Assembly: GCA_009889625.1 (NCBI GenBank)
Contig: WTZU01000001.1
Coordinates: forward strand, 78,574 to 142,573
DNA length: 64,000 bases
Origin: Candidatus Hikarchaeia archaeon HikBin5
GTDB lineage: Archaea; Halobacteriota; Halobacteria; Halobacteriales; Hikarchaeaceae
Direction: 5' to 3'
In this document: one piece after another, positions 52,966 to 61,487 of the stretch
Layout: every line of letters starts with the position of its first letter
Numbering within the stretch: the stretch's first letter is position 1
The notes under the pieces: model-generated
Database searches by the model: none
What the model saw: only the letters and a program-made list of their open reading frames with translations
Told to the model about the DNA's origin: nothing
Program-made: the position numbers and the translations under genes

Positions 52966-54327
52966 ATGGAACGTGCAGATGTCGCTATCATTGGCGGTGG
53001 TCCCGCTGGGGCAATTGCGGCTCAGTCAGCAGCATCTCGTGGGGCAAAAACGATATTATTTGAAAAAGGAGTCCCTCGCGAGGATCGAAAAAATATTGGC
53101 CCCGATTCTACAGACGCAGCTGGGATCTTAGACTACTGGGTCGATTTAATGGAACTTGATCCTTCAACATTTCCCAATGATATCATCCTTCGACATCTCA
53201 ATTGTGCAGAATTCATCTCTCCCTCGGAAAGCGTCTGTCTACATAAAACTGGAATCAAATCTTCCTACCCTCACTTTGGGTATACTTATAACCGAACTTT
53301 GTTCGACGATTGGATGCTTGAAAGAGCTAGTTCAGCCGGGGCAGACTGCCGAATTGGAGAAACTGTTCGAGAGGTTATAGTCTCAAAAACGGGTCCTCAT
53401 GAATTGATTTTAAGAACTGGGGATTCCCTTTTCGCAAAAAATCTTATCCTAGCAGATGGACCTCAGCGGAGTATTACTTTAGGTGTATTGGATCAACTCC
53501 TTCCTTCTGGAATGGCTTCAAACGCGCTTGGGACCACTGTTGCAAATCACATAGCTTATCAAGAATACCGGAAAATCCCTGAAGACTTATTCGAACCTGA
53601 TAAGATCAAATTTTGGTGGGGGCATATACCTGGTCACACGGCATATCCTTGGATTTTCCCCAATGAAGGGTGTACCGCTAGAATTGGTGTCACTATGCCA
53701 ATCGGAATGGATATAAATGATGTATCCGATCGAGATTCCTATTTATTACTTAGGCCCGAAGATGGACAAATACCAAAATGCAATGATTATATCGAGCGAC
53801 TTCTTTCCTTTATTTTCCCCGATTTGGAGCTATCTGATTTCCCTCTTGTGAAACAGAAAGGAAAACGCAAAGGCACCGAAACTTACCCGATCTCTTCTAC
53901 TCAACCAATAGATTCACCTAGCCATTTCAATATAGCCATTACTGGCGGCGCTATGGGGGCAACATCAGCTTTCCATGAAGGGGGGGCACACGTTGCCATC
54001 CGAACTGGAAAAATAGCCGGAACACTCGCAGCTTCCGATTCTCTAAAACAATACAACTCCCAATGGAAAGCTGCAATAGGAACTGAAATAAGAAGAAATG
54101 TTGCATTTGCCAATTTAGTTCGTGGGTTTGGCCCATCCGATTGGGATTCTGTATTCCGTATTACAAATAGAGTTCTCAACAGTAGCAACACTAGCTCTAC
54201 CTTATCTGCCCTTCGAAGAGCGGGGCTTGGAGGCTTCAAACTCTTAAGTACTTATAAAAAAGAAAAATTCCTACTCAGAGACGGACGTTATGTTCAAATA
54301 ACAGAATCAGATTACCATTCTCCTTGA
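52966..54327 (+). CDS. Geranylgeranyl-reductase-family flavoprotein (second copy)
   Basis: The 453-residue FAD protein begins ERADVAIIGGGPAGAIAAQSAASRGAKTILFEKG, the dinucleotide-binding fold. It continues YTYNRTLFDDWMLERASSAGADCRIGETVREV and NLILADGPQRSITL, and has NIAITGGAMGATSAFHEGGAHVAIRTGKIAGTLAA near the C-terminal FAD motif. The usual GD residues (AGDAAG-type) are replaced by TGGAMGATS, so the FAD-pyrophosphate loop is atypical. It lies between the RND exporter and an ABC exporter on the same strand, suggesting a role in a lipid or pigment-like product that is then exported; that is inference. Confidence 0.8.
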   Translation: MERADVAIIGGGPAGAIAAQSAASRGAKTILFEKGVPREDRKNIGPDSTDAAGILDYWVDLMELDPSTFPNDIILRHLNCAEFISPSESVCLHKTGIKSSYPHFGYTYNRTLFDDWMLERASSAGADCRIGETVREVIVSKTGPHELILRTGDSLFAKNLILADGPQRSITLGVLDQLLPSGMASNALGTTVANHIAYQEYRKIPEDLFEPDKIKFWWGHIPGHTAYPWIFPNEGCTARIGVTMPIGMDINDVSDRDSYLLLRPEDGQIPKCNDYIERLLSFIFPDLELSDFPLVKQKGKRKGTETYPISSTQPIDSPSHFNIAITGGAMGATSAFHEGGAHVAIRTGKIAGTLAASDSLKQYNSQWKAAIGTEIRRNVAFANLVRGFGPSDWDSVFRITNRVLNSSNTSSTLSALRRAGLGGFKLLSTYKKEKFLLRDGRYVQITESDYHSP

Positions 54328-54339
54328 TCCCTTTTCAAT

Positions 54340-56175
54340 ATGAATATCCCATCTGAAAAAAATACTCCTTTGTCTTCTACTTCCATGCTGGATCTTTACA
54401 CTCGTTATGGTGCAAATCACCATTTTCATATTTTCTGTGGAGTGTTTGGAACTCTACTCGGGCGTTTCTCTAGCTTGTTACCTGCATTTTTCTTAGGGTT
54501 ATCAATTGATTTGATTTTTTTTAACCAGGATCTCCCGCCTTCTTATATTTTTTCCACTCAACTCAAATCTATTCCTCCGCTTTCGGCTCTTATACTCTTC
54601 TCAGGAATAATCGTATTGTCATTTTTGGTTGGTGCATTTTCTATGTGGCTTGGCGACCGTGGTTGGAACGCCTTTGCCCAAGAAATACAACACGAACTCC
54701 GGATAGATGCATACAATGCCCTTCAAAATTTATCAATGAATTTTTTTGAGGATTCTCGAACTGGGGAGTTATTAAGTATAATCAACAATGATGTAAACCA
54801 GCTTGAGGATTTCTTAAGCACTAGTTTTAGTGATGCCATCCGATTGGTAATAATGGTTATTGGAGTTGGATTTATTCTCTTTTTACTCAACCCCGAACTA
54901 ACTCTCATCGCCATGCTACCCGTTCCAGTCATTGCAATTTTAGCTTATTTATTTATGAAAAATATCCATCCAAAATATGCCGAAATGAGATCTAGTGTCG
55001 GTGGATTGACTTCACGATTGGAAGATAACCTTAGTGGAATTGAAGTAATTAATACCGAATCCACCAAACCATATGAGAACAATAGAGTTTCCAACTCTTC
55101 AACTATGTATTATGATACAAATTGGGCTGCAATCTCCACTCGAATAAAATTCTTCCCCATGGTAACAATAATCACTGGCATTGGTTTTGTTCTCACCTTT
55201 GCGGTTGGCGGGATCTGGGTCCTCTCTGGCCCGCCCCTAGGTTTCACCCGTCCACTAACCCCTGGAAATTTTGTTACTTTCGTTATTTATGTCCAACAAT
55301 TCGTTTGGCCAATCGCCCAATTTGGCCAAATAGTCAATACATACCAACGTGCAAAAGCATCCAATTCTAGGATATTCGGCCTACTTGAGGAATCTCCCTC
55401 TATTGTGGAATCTCCCCTGGCAGTCAATTTTTCTACAGACGATATGACTCTGCGATTCGATGAAGTTTATTTTCAATACCCTTCACTTGATGCCCCTGTC
55501 CTGAAAGATATATCCTTCCAATTAGAAAAAGGAGATATATTGGGGGTGGTCGGGGCATCTGGAAGTGGAAAAACCACTCTCATAAAACTACTTGCACGAT
55601 TATATGATGTGGATAGGGGGTCTATATCTATAGGTGGGAAAGACATCCGAGAAGTGACTCTGCATAGTCTCAGGAATCTTCTTGCACATGTTAGTCAAGA
55701 CAGTTATCTCTTCTCTGGCACCCTCCGTGAGAATATAGAATATGGACAAAAAAATGTAACTGAGGACCAACTAATAAAAGCAACAAAAATAGCACAAATT
55801 CACGATTTCATTTCCACTTTACCAGAAGGATACGATACTCAAATTGGAGAGCGTGGTGTAACTTTGTCAGGTGGCCAAAGACAGCGAGTGGCACTAGCGC
55901 GAGCATTAATCAAAGATTCTCCCATCCTTATCATCGACGAAGGGACTCGATACCTCGACACAGAAACAGAGTCTCTTATAAGGGAAAGTATATTCAATTC
56001 TTCTTCTGATAGGATTACTATTATCATCTCTCACCGTCTCGTATCTGTATCTCACTCAACTAAGCTCATAGTACTAGATGAAGGTGGTATAGTTGCACAC
56101 GGCACTCACGAAAAATTGCTACAAAATAGTTCTCTTTATGCATCTCTTTGGGAAAGTCAGTCAACCCACTCTTAA
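54340..56175 (+). CDS. ABC exporter, fused membrane and ATPase domains
   Basis: The 611-residue half-transporter has an N-terminal six-helix exporter domain (about 25-345) and a C-terminal ATPase (about 370-605). Walker A is GASGSGKTTLIK, the signature is LSGGQRQRVALARAL, Walker B is ILIIDEGTRYLD and the H-loop is IIISHRLVSV. The residues after the Walker B Glu are GTRYLD where most exporters read ATSALD; the catalytic Glu is kept. It starts 12 nt after the flavoprotein gene. It probably functions as a homodimer exporting a lipid-like or drug-like substrate. Confidence 0.92.
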   Translation: MNIPSEKNTPLSSTSMLDLYTRYGANHHFHIFCGVFGTLLGRFSSLLPAFFLGLSIDLIFFNQDLPPSYIFSTQLKSIPPLSALILFSGIIVLSFLVGAFSMWLGDRGWNAFAQEIQHELRIDAYNALQNLSMNFFEDSRTGELLSIINNDVNQLEDFLSTSFSDAIRLVIMVIGVGFILFLLNPELTLIAMLPVPVIAILAYLFMKNIHPKYAEMRSSVGGLTSRLEDNLSGIEVINTESTKPYENNRVSNSSTMYYDTNWAAISTRIKFFPMVTIITGIGFVLTFAVGGIWVLSGPPLGFTRPLTPGNFVTFVIYVQQFVWPIAQFGQIVNTYQRAKASNSRIFGLLEESPSIVESPLAVNFSTDDMTLRFDEVYFQYPSLDAPVLKDISFQLEKGDILGVVGASGSGKTTLIKLLARLYDVDRGSISIGGKDIREVTLHSLRNLLAHVSQDSYLFSGTLRENIEYGQKNVTEDQLIKATKIAQIHDFISTLPEGYDTQIGERGVTLSGGQRQRVALARALIKDSPILIIDEGTRYLDTETESLIRESIFNSSSDRITIIISHRLVSVSHSTKLIVLDEGGIVAHGTHEKLLQNSSLYASLWESQSTHS

Positions 56176-56200
56176 ACTAATTATATTTGTCCTATGTCTA

Positions 56201-57094
56201 TCAACTTAAAGATAAAAAGGTCAATAGACTTGCTCCAAAAACCACAACAAATGCTCCCACCAATAGTCTAACTGTGACTCTTTCTAATCTTTGTAAGAAT
56301 AGAAATGATATCCCTGCAACTAATAATGGACTAGTTTGCATTATTGGGAAAACAATCGTTACTGGGCCCGAAGATATGGCCAAAAAATAGGCTATTAAAA
56401 AACATGTGTTGCACACGGCGGCAATTAACATCCATTTCCATTGAGAACTATCCATTTTAGATAATATTGGTAATTTTCCATTCCACCACAGATATGCAAA
56501 GAAAACAATTCCTCCCGCCGCTGCTTTAAGTGCCAAACCCACTAATATGGGCGTTCCTTCTTCCAACCCTACCTTATTAAAAACAGGGTCGAGCGCATAA
56601 AAAAATGAGGCCAATAATGTAATCATTATGCCCTTCAAAGATCCTTTCAATTTTTCTTTACGGGATGTAATTTCCATAGAAACCAATGCAACTCCTGTAA
56701 CTATCATCAGTATACCTATGATAATTTCTATCGACAACGTTTCACCTAATAATATAACTGCGGCAATAGCAGCAATCATTGGATTCGAGGCTTTCATAGG
56801 CTCTGCTCTACTCGCGCCAATATGCCGAATCCCTTCATAATATAGTGACCTTGCCAATACCGTTCCCACAATACCTGCAACAATGAACGCACCTATTGAC
56901 CTATATGTCAGTCCATAATTGGGATGGTGTATTAAAAACGCTAGTGGGATGAATACAATTAGATTGACGATTAAAACAACTGCCAAAATGTCAGAAGATC
57001 TATTTTTTTGCGTTCCTATCCGAACTGCCACCGAAGTCATGGCAACAATTAAAGCAGCCAAAAACGCAAAGAAAATGGCACTTATTTCTGACAT
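56201..57094 (-). CDS. EamA/DMT-superfamily transporter
   Basis: The 297-residue protein has ten hydrophobic segments in two five-helix EamA repeats. The repeats contain ARSLYYEGIRHIGASRAEPMKASNPMIAAIAAVILLGETLSIEIIIGILMIVTGVALV and the matching second half LAISSGPVTIVFPIMQTSPLLVAGISFLFLQRLERVTVRLLVGAFVVVFGASLL. EamA proteins export amino acids, nucleotides or other metabolites. It lies 17 nt downstream of the SDR gene on the minus strand, probably co-transcribed. Substrate is unknown. Confidence 0.88.
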   Translation of the reverse strand: MSEISAIFFAFLAALIVAMTSVAVRIGTQKNRSSDILAVVLIVNLIVFIPLAFLIHHPNYGLTYRSIGAFIVAGIVGTVLARSLYYEGIRHIGASRAEPMKASNPMIAAIAAVILLGETLSIEIIIGILMIVTGVALVSMEITSRKEKLKGSLKGIMITLLASFFYALDPVFNKVGLEEGTPILVGLALKAAAGGIVFFAYLWWNGKLPILSKMDSSQWKWMLIAAVCNTCFLIAYFLAISSGPVTIVFPIMQTSPLLVAGISFLFLQRLERVTVRLLVGAFVVVFGASLLTFLSLS

Positions 57095-57111
57095 ATTTTT
57101 CTATCCTGTGA

Positions 57112-57855
57112 TTATACTAAACTCCCTCCATCAACTGCAAGCTCCGAACCTGTGATAAATCCATTTTCGGGATCTGCCAAAAATAAAGCAGCATTTGCTT
57201 GATCTTCTGGTTTCCCCCACCTTCCCACTAATATGGCATCTACAACTTTCCCTGACCTTTCCTGCTCTTCTCCTACTGGGGATCCTGTTCTAGTTGGGGA
57301 AAGTGTATTGACCCTAATCTCCGGAGCAAGTATCTTTGCCATCGACCGTGAAAAATTAACTATTGCTGCCTTTGAAGCAGCATATGCAGGAGCATCCGTT
57401 CTACTACGGTGGGCAGAAGTGGAAGAAACATTTACTATTCTCCCCTCTCCTCTTTTCTTCATAGATTTGGCAACTTCTCTTGTACATAGAAATGCACCTC
57501 TTACATTCACAGCAAAAATCCGATCAAATGTTTCTACAGAAAGATCAAAGAGACCATCATGATCACTAATCGCAACATTATTTACTAGAACACTTATGGG
57601 GCCCCATTCATCTTCAACAGATTCTACCATATGTTTCACTTGATTTTCATCCGTAACATCTGTTATCACTGATATGGCTTCTCCACCTGCCTGTTTTATT
57701 AACTCAACAGTACCTTCTGCACGTTTTTTATCGACATCGACCACTGCAACTTTGGCACCCTCTCTAGCAAACAATTCCGCGGTTTTTCTTCCAATATTTC
57801 TCCCCGCGCCGGTTATTATTGCAACATCTCCTTTGAGCTTTTCTGAATTTACCAT
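57112..57855 (-). CDS. Short-chain dehydrogenase/reductase (SDR)
   Basis: This is an NAD(P)-dependent classical SDR. The cofactor motif is VAIITGAGRNIGRKTAELFAREG, then VLVNNVAISDHDGLFDLS and the catalytic SST...YAASKAA (VNVSSTSAHRSRTDAPAYAASKAAIVNFSRSMA). The C-terminus GFITGSELAVDGGSLV is standard. I use ATG 57855 (247 residues): a TATA-like box at 57876-57883 sits 21-28 bp upstream of it and lies inside the longer track ORF, which excludes the 57915 start. It is divergent from ubiD and upstream of the EamA gene. Substrate is unknown. Confidence 0.9.
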   Translation of the reverse strand: MVNSEKLKGDVAIITGAGRNIGRKTAELFAREGAKVAVVDVDKKRAEGTVELIKQAGGEAISVITDVTDENQVKHMVESVEDEWGPISVLVNNVAISDHDGLFDLSVETFDRIFAVNVRGAFLCTREVAKSMKKRGEGRIVNVSSTSAHRSRTDAPAYAASKAAIVNFSRSMAKILAPEIRVNTLSPTRTGSPVGEEQERSGKVVDAILVGRWGKPEDQANAALFLADPENGFITGSELAVDGGSLV

Positions 57856-57875
57856 GAATCTTAAAAAATCTCCTA

Positions 57876-57883
57876 CATTTATA
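57876..57883 (-). promoter_or_regulatory. Candidate TATA box for the SDR-EamA unit
   Basis: TATAAATG on the minus strand lies 21-28 bp upstream of ATG 57855, indicating a leaderless transcript. Confidence 0.5.
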
Positions 57884-57923
57884 CATATACTCTTCTCAAA
57901 CACACCCCGTTTCATTTAATAAA

Positions 57924-57930
57924 TTATATA
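57924..57930 (+). promoter_or_regulatory. Candidate TATA box for ubiD
   Basis: TTATATA lies 29-35 bp upstream of ATG 57959, back-to-back with the divergent SDR promoter; this supports the shorter UbiD start. Confidence 0.5.
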
Positions 57931-57958
57931 TTTGTACTGTTCTAAATTCCTACATACA

Positions 57959-59488
57959 ATGAGTAAAACCACTATAGACTGGATCGGTCTAAGAGAATTC
58001 ATTAGCCGAGCAGAAAAAGTACCTGGTGAGATAGTACATATCGACAATGCCCACTGGGATCGAGAAATGAGTACTATATCCCATGAACTTTGCCGACATC
58101 ACCCACGGCCAGTTCCTGCACCCATTTTTGACAACATCCCTGATTACAAACCTGGTTTCCGAACCATGTATGCAATGACTAATTCTATGAATCGTCTTGC
58201 AATAGCCCTTGGAATGGAACCGAATTACCATCATGAGATGAAGTTCCTGCAAGACTATCGTAAAAAGGCCAAAGAAATGGCGGCAGTAGATGCCATAGAC
58301 CCCGTATTCGTCGAGAAATCTGAGGCACCCGTAATGGAAAATGTAGATCGCGGCAAAGATGTTGATCTTTTGAAATTCCCGGTACCTAAACACCATGAAT
58401 ACGATGGGGGTCGGTATATTGGAACTGCAACTAGTTTTATAACTGACAATCCTGGCATGGGGCGAAAAGCCAATCTCGGTGCCTACCGTGTGCAAGTACA
58501 TAGCGCAAACGAAGCGGGAGTTTATATCTCTCCTGGAAAACACGGTGCGCTAGATATAGATGATTACTGGCAACGCGATGAAAGAGTCCCAGTAGCCGCA
58601 TCATTTGGTCAAGATCCTATACTATTCTATTATACATCTGTTGGAATTGAACATACCCACCCATACGGTGAATACGCCCACACAGGGGGGCTTAAAGGAC
58701 ATCCTTTCCCTGTTATCGAAGGCCCTGTAACTGGACTTCCACTTCCTGCCCACGCGGAAATTGTAATGGAAGGGTTTATTGAGCCACATTCTACCCACTT
58801 AGAAGGCCCATTCGGAGAATGGCAAGGGTACTATGGAAGAGATGCGGATGAAGAACCTTTGATCAAAGTCGAAGCTGTTTATCATCGCAATGACCCAATC
58901 ATGACATGTGCGGTCCCCGCCAGGCCACCTTATGATTATTCCTATCACAAAGCACTAGCAAGATCTGCAACCACGTGGGATTACCTAGATACTGCAGGTG
59001 TCCCTGGTATCAAAGGTGTATGGAGAACTGAAGCTGGTGGATCAAGACTATTCAACATCATCTGTATAGAACAAAGATACCCTGGCCACGCACGCCAAGC
59101 TGGATTCATAGCTCAACACGTACGTGAAGGTGGATATGCAAACAGATTCACTGTAGTTGTCGACGATGATATCGATCCAACAAGCTGGAATGAAGTCGCT
59201 TGGGCGATGAGTACAAGGTGCGATCCCGCAACTGATATTGATATTCAACGAAGAACCTGGAGCACTCCTCTTGACCCTCTCGTCGAATTCCATGGAACTG
59301 AGCCCGGTTTAAAGAACTTAACTTTCAATTCTCGAGCCTTAGTCGATGCAACCATCCCATTCGAACGCCTACACAATTTCCCCAAAGTTGCAGAAGCGCC
59401 TCGTGAATACACAGAAGAAATAATCGATAAATGGCGCGAAGTAATCACTGGTGTCAAATCGAAAGAAAAAGAAACTGTTAAAGAATAA
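57959..59488 (+). CDS. ubiD: UbiD-family decarboxylase
   Basis: This is a prenylated-FMN-dependent reversible (de)carboxylase of 509 residues. The family motifs are LLKFPVPKHHEYDGGRYIGTATSFITDNPGMGRKANLGAYRVQVH (cofactor and metal region) and STHLEGPFGEWQGYYGRDADEEP (conserved catalytic Glu residues in EGPFGE). HTHPYGEYAHTGGLKGHPFPVIEGP lies between them. The track start adds nine residues across the TATA box, so ATG 57959 is used. No UbiX prenyltransferase gene, which makes the cofactor, is adjacent. The substrate, an aromatic or unsaturated acid, is unknown; quinone synthesis is one possibility. Confidence 0.88.
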   Translation: MSKTTIDWIGLREFISRAEKVPGEIVHIDNAHWDREMSTISHELCRHHPRPVPAPIFDNIPDYKPGFRTMYAMTNSMNRLAIALGMEPNYHHEMKFLQDYRKKAKEMAAVDAIDPVFVEKSEAPVMENVDRGKDVDLLKFPVPKHHEYDGGRYIGTATSFITDNPGMGRKANLGAYRVQVHSANEAGVYISPGKHGALDIDDYWQRDERVPVAASFGQDPILFYYTSVGIEHTHPYGEYAHTGGLKGHPFPVIEGPVTGLPLPAHAEIVMEGFIEPHSTHLEGPFGEWQGYYGRDADEEPLIKVEAVYHRNDPIMTCAVPARPPYDYSYHKALARSATTWDYLDTAGVPGIKGVWRTEAGGSRLFNIICIEQRYPGHARQAGFIAQHVREGGYANRFTVVVDDDIDPTSWNEVAWAMSTRCDPATDIDIQRRTWSTPLDPLVEFHGTEPGLKNLTFNSRALVDATIPFERLHNFPKVAEAPREYTEEIIDKWREVITGVKSKEKETVKE

Positions 59489-59573
59489 CTCTCTCAAGCT
59501 TTCGCCGAATAAATTTTTTCTTTTCGACCTAGGAAACCCTTTTTAGTTGTAATGGGAAATAACAATCTATATC

Positions 59574-60755
59574 ATGAATTCCTCTAATAACCTCCCTATC
59601 TCCAGACGTGCATTGTCCGCCGAAGCATCTCCTATCAGAGAAATGGCCAATCTAGCCTCTCAATACGATGGAGATGACCTGGTGAGTCTGGCTATTGGAG
59701 AACCTGATTTCACTACTCCTTCTCATATAATCGAAGCCGCTGCGAAAGCAGCTAAGAATGGATCCACACACTATACCCAAAACGCTGGCATTCTCGAGCT
59801 AAGGGAAGCAATATCTGAAAAAATGCGATCTGAAAACAAAGCCGATTTCGATCCTGCTTCTGAGATCGTCGTGACTAACGGGGCAATGCAAGCTCTTTCT
59901 TTTGCCTTACTCGCAATAGTCGATCCGGGATCTGAAGTTATATTTCCCACTCCTTGCTGGCCAAATTATTTCTCGCAAGTAAAACTAGCAGAGGGCAAAT
60001 CAGTCCTCGTTAAACTTCCTCAGTCAAATGGTTTTCAATTAGATCCTGATTTGATAATTAATTCAATAACTAAGGAAACTGCAGCAATTGTGTTGAATTC
60101 TCCCAACAACCCCACAGGCGTCGTTTACGACCGAAAAGCGATAAACGAAGTAGTAACCGCCGCTGCAGATAATAATGCATATGTTATCGCGGATGATGTA
60201 TATGAGGGACTGATATACGAAGGGGACGCAGATAGCATAGTCTCTTATGTTGATCACCCCGAAAATATTTTAGTTGTAAATTCCTGTTCTAAAAAATATG
60301 CTATGACTGGTTGGAGGCTAGGTTGGTTAGCTGGAAATAAAGATATAATCGAAGCCGCAGCAAAACTCCATCAGAGTACTACTTCTTCCGCTTCAAGCGT
60401 ATCTCAAATGGCAGCATTGGAAGCCATAACTGGAGATCAGGGCCCTATCAATTCAATGAAAAAAGAATTCAAAGCCCGGCGAGATTATGTGGTGAGCCGA
60501 ATCGAAGAAATGCAATCAGTTTCATGCCCCCGACCAGGTGGTGCAATATATGCCTTTCTTGATGTAAGTGCTCTGGATGGATCTGACTCTGAAATCGCAA
60601 AACGATTACTCATGGATTACGGTGTAGTCACCGTTCCTGGAAGTGGGTTTGGGGCAGAAGGGTCCTTCCTTAGACTTAGTACTGCAACCAGTATGGATCA
60701 ACTCAAAATAGGATTGGATCGCATTGAAAAATTATTAAAAAATGAGTTAAGCTAA
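59574..60755 (+). CDS. Class I/II aminotransferase (aspartate aminotransferase-like)
   Basis: The 393-residue PLP enzyme has landmarks SLAIGEPDFTTPSHIIEAAAKAAKNGSTHYTQNAG, VVTNGAMQALSFALLAIVDPGSEVIFPTPCWPNY, LNSPNNPTGVVYDRKAI, IADDVYEGLIYEG and the cofactor Lys in NSCSKKYAMTGWRLGWLAG. RLSTATSMDQLKIGLDRI near the C-terminus carries the substrate-carboxylate Arg (FLRLS). Type I aspartate/aromatic transaminases look like this; donor preference is not decided by motifs. It is convergent with the isochorismatase-like gene, overlapping by 4 nt. Confidence 0.91.
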   Translation: MNSSNNLPISRRALSAEASPIREMANLASQYDGDDLVSLAIGEPDFTTPSHIIEAAAKAAKNGSTHYTQNAGILELREAISEKMRSENKADFDPASEIVVTNGAMQALSFALLAIVDPGSEVIFPTPCWPNYFSQVKLAEGKSVLVKLPQSNGFQLDPDLIINSITKETAAIVLNSPNNPTGVVYDRKAINEVVTAAADNNAYVIADDVYEGLIYEGDADSIVSYVDHPENILVVNSCSKKYAMTGWRLGWLAGNKDIIEAAAKLHQSTTSSASSVSQMAALEAITGDQGPINSMKKEFKARRDYVVSRIEEMQSVSCPRPGGAIYAFLDVSALDGSDSEIAKRLLMDYGVVTVPGSGFGAEGSFLRLSTATSMDQLKIGLDRIEKLLKNELS

Positions 60756-61369
60756 GATATCTGATCAATGTATCTCGTCACTTCTTGCATTTTTTCTACC
60801 TGGCCATACTTTAAACCCATTTCTACCATGTGATATTCATGGGCTTCAACTCGTTTATCCGATACACACTCCTCGGGAAGTATTATATTAAAATCATTTG
60901 AAAATGCATCTGTAACCGTCGCACGAATGCACCCCGATGTCATCATCCCTGTTATAATCAATGTGTCAATTTTCATCGATGAGAGGTATGTATCTAACAT
61001 AGTTTTAAAGAATGCACTAGATCTACTTTTTTCCAAAACTATTTCATTCTTCATCGGAGCTATATCTGGTAAAATTTCCATATATGGTTTCGCTTCTTCT
61101 TCACTTTCCATTCGAATACCTTCTTTCTTCGCCCAACCTCCTCGCTCAGTATCTGTCATAGGTATCCCTCCGCTAGTATGTGAGAGCTTCCCACCTTTTG
61201 TAAATATCACTGGCATGCCTGCATCCCGCGATTTAATTAGTATTTTTTTTATCGATTTTGCGGCTTCAATGCACGGGGGGTATGCACCTTCTACCGCCTC
61301 GTCCGCTAGAGCGCGAGTCACATCAATAACCAAAAGAGCTGGATTTTCACCCCATTCAAATTCATTCAT
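60752..61369 (-). CDS. Isochorismatase-fold hydrolase, second N-carbamoylsarcosine-amidase-type copy
   Basis: The 205-residue protein has triad residues Asp in PALLVIDVTRALADEAVEGAYPPC, Lys in NEIVLEKSRSSAFFKTMLDTYL and Cys in LIITGMMTSGCIRATVTDAFSNDFNIILPEECVSD. SRSSAFF and MTSGCIRA parallel PRASAFF and TTSGCVRA in the gene at 41635, so the two are paralogues. Members cleave N-carbamoyl amino acids, ureas or amides. It has its own TATA-like stretch upstream and is divergent from the thermosome gene. Confidence 0.85.
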   Translation of the reverse strand: MNEFEWGENPALLVIDVTRALADEAVEGAYPPCIEAAKSIKKILIKSRDAGMPVIFTKGGKLSHTSGGIPMTDTERGGWAKKEGIRMESEEEAKPYMEILPDIAPMKNEIVLEKSRSSAFFKTMLDTYLSSMKIDTLIITGMMTSGCIRATVTDAFSNDFNIILPEECVSDKRVEAHEYHMVEMGLKYGQVEKMQEVTRYIDQIS

Positions 61370-61418
61370 AGGCGTTTACTATTTGATGTAATGGGTCTTA
61401 AATGATCATTTTTCCTAA

Positions 61419-61433
61419 CGAAACTTTTATTTA
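61419..61433 (+). promoter_or_regulatory. thsA: Candidate BRE/TATA of the thermosome gene
   Basis: CGAAAC followed directly by TTTTATTTA is the archetypal BRE-TATA order of archaeal chaperonin promoters. It predicts transcription from about 61455 and a leader of about 30 nt before ATG 61488. Confidence 0.5.
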
Positions 61434-61487
61434 GAACCTTAACTCCATAACTAGTGAACATATTGAAGATTTTTGGAGTTAACTAAA

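Noticed and set aside
60927-61391. 154-residue + strand ORF opposite the third isochorismatase-like gene
   Set aside because: It is a shadow of a gene with a complete catalytic triad.
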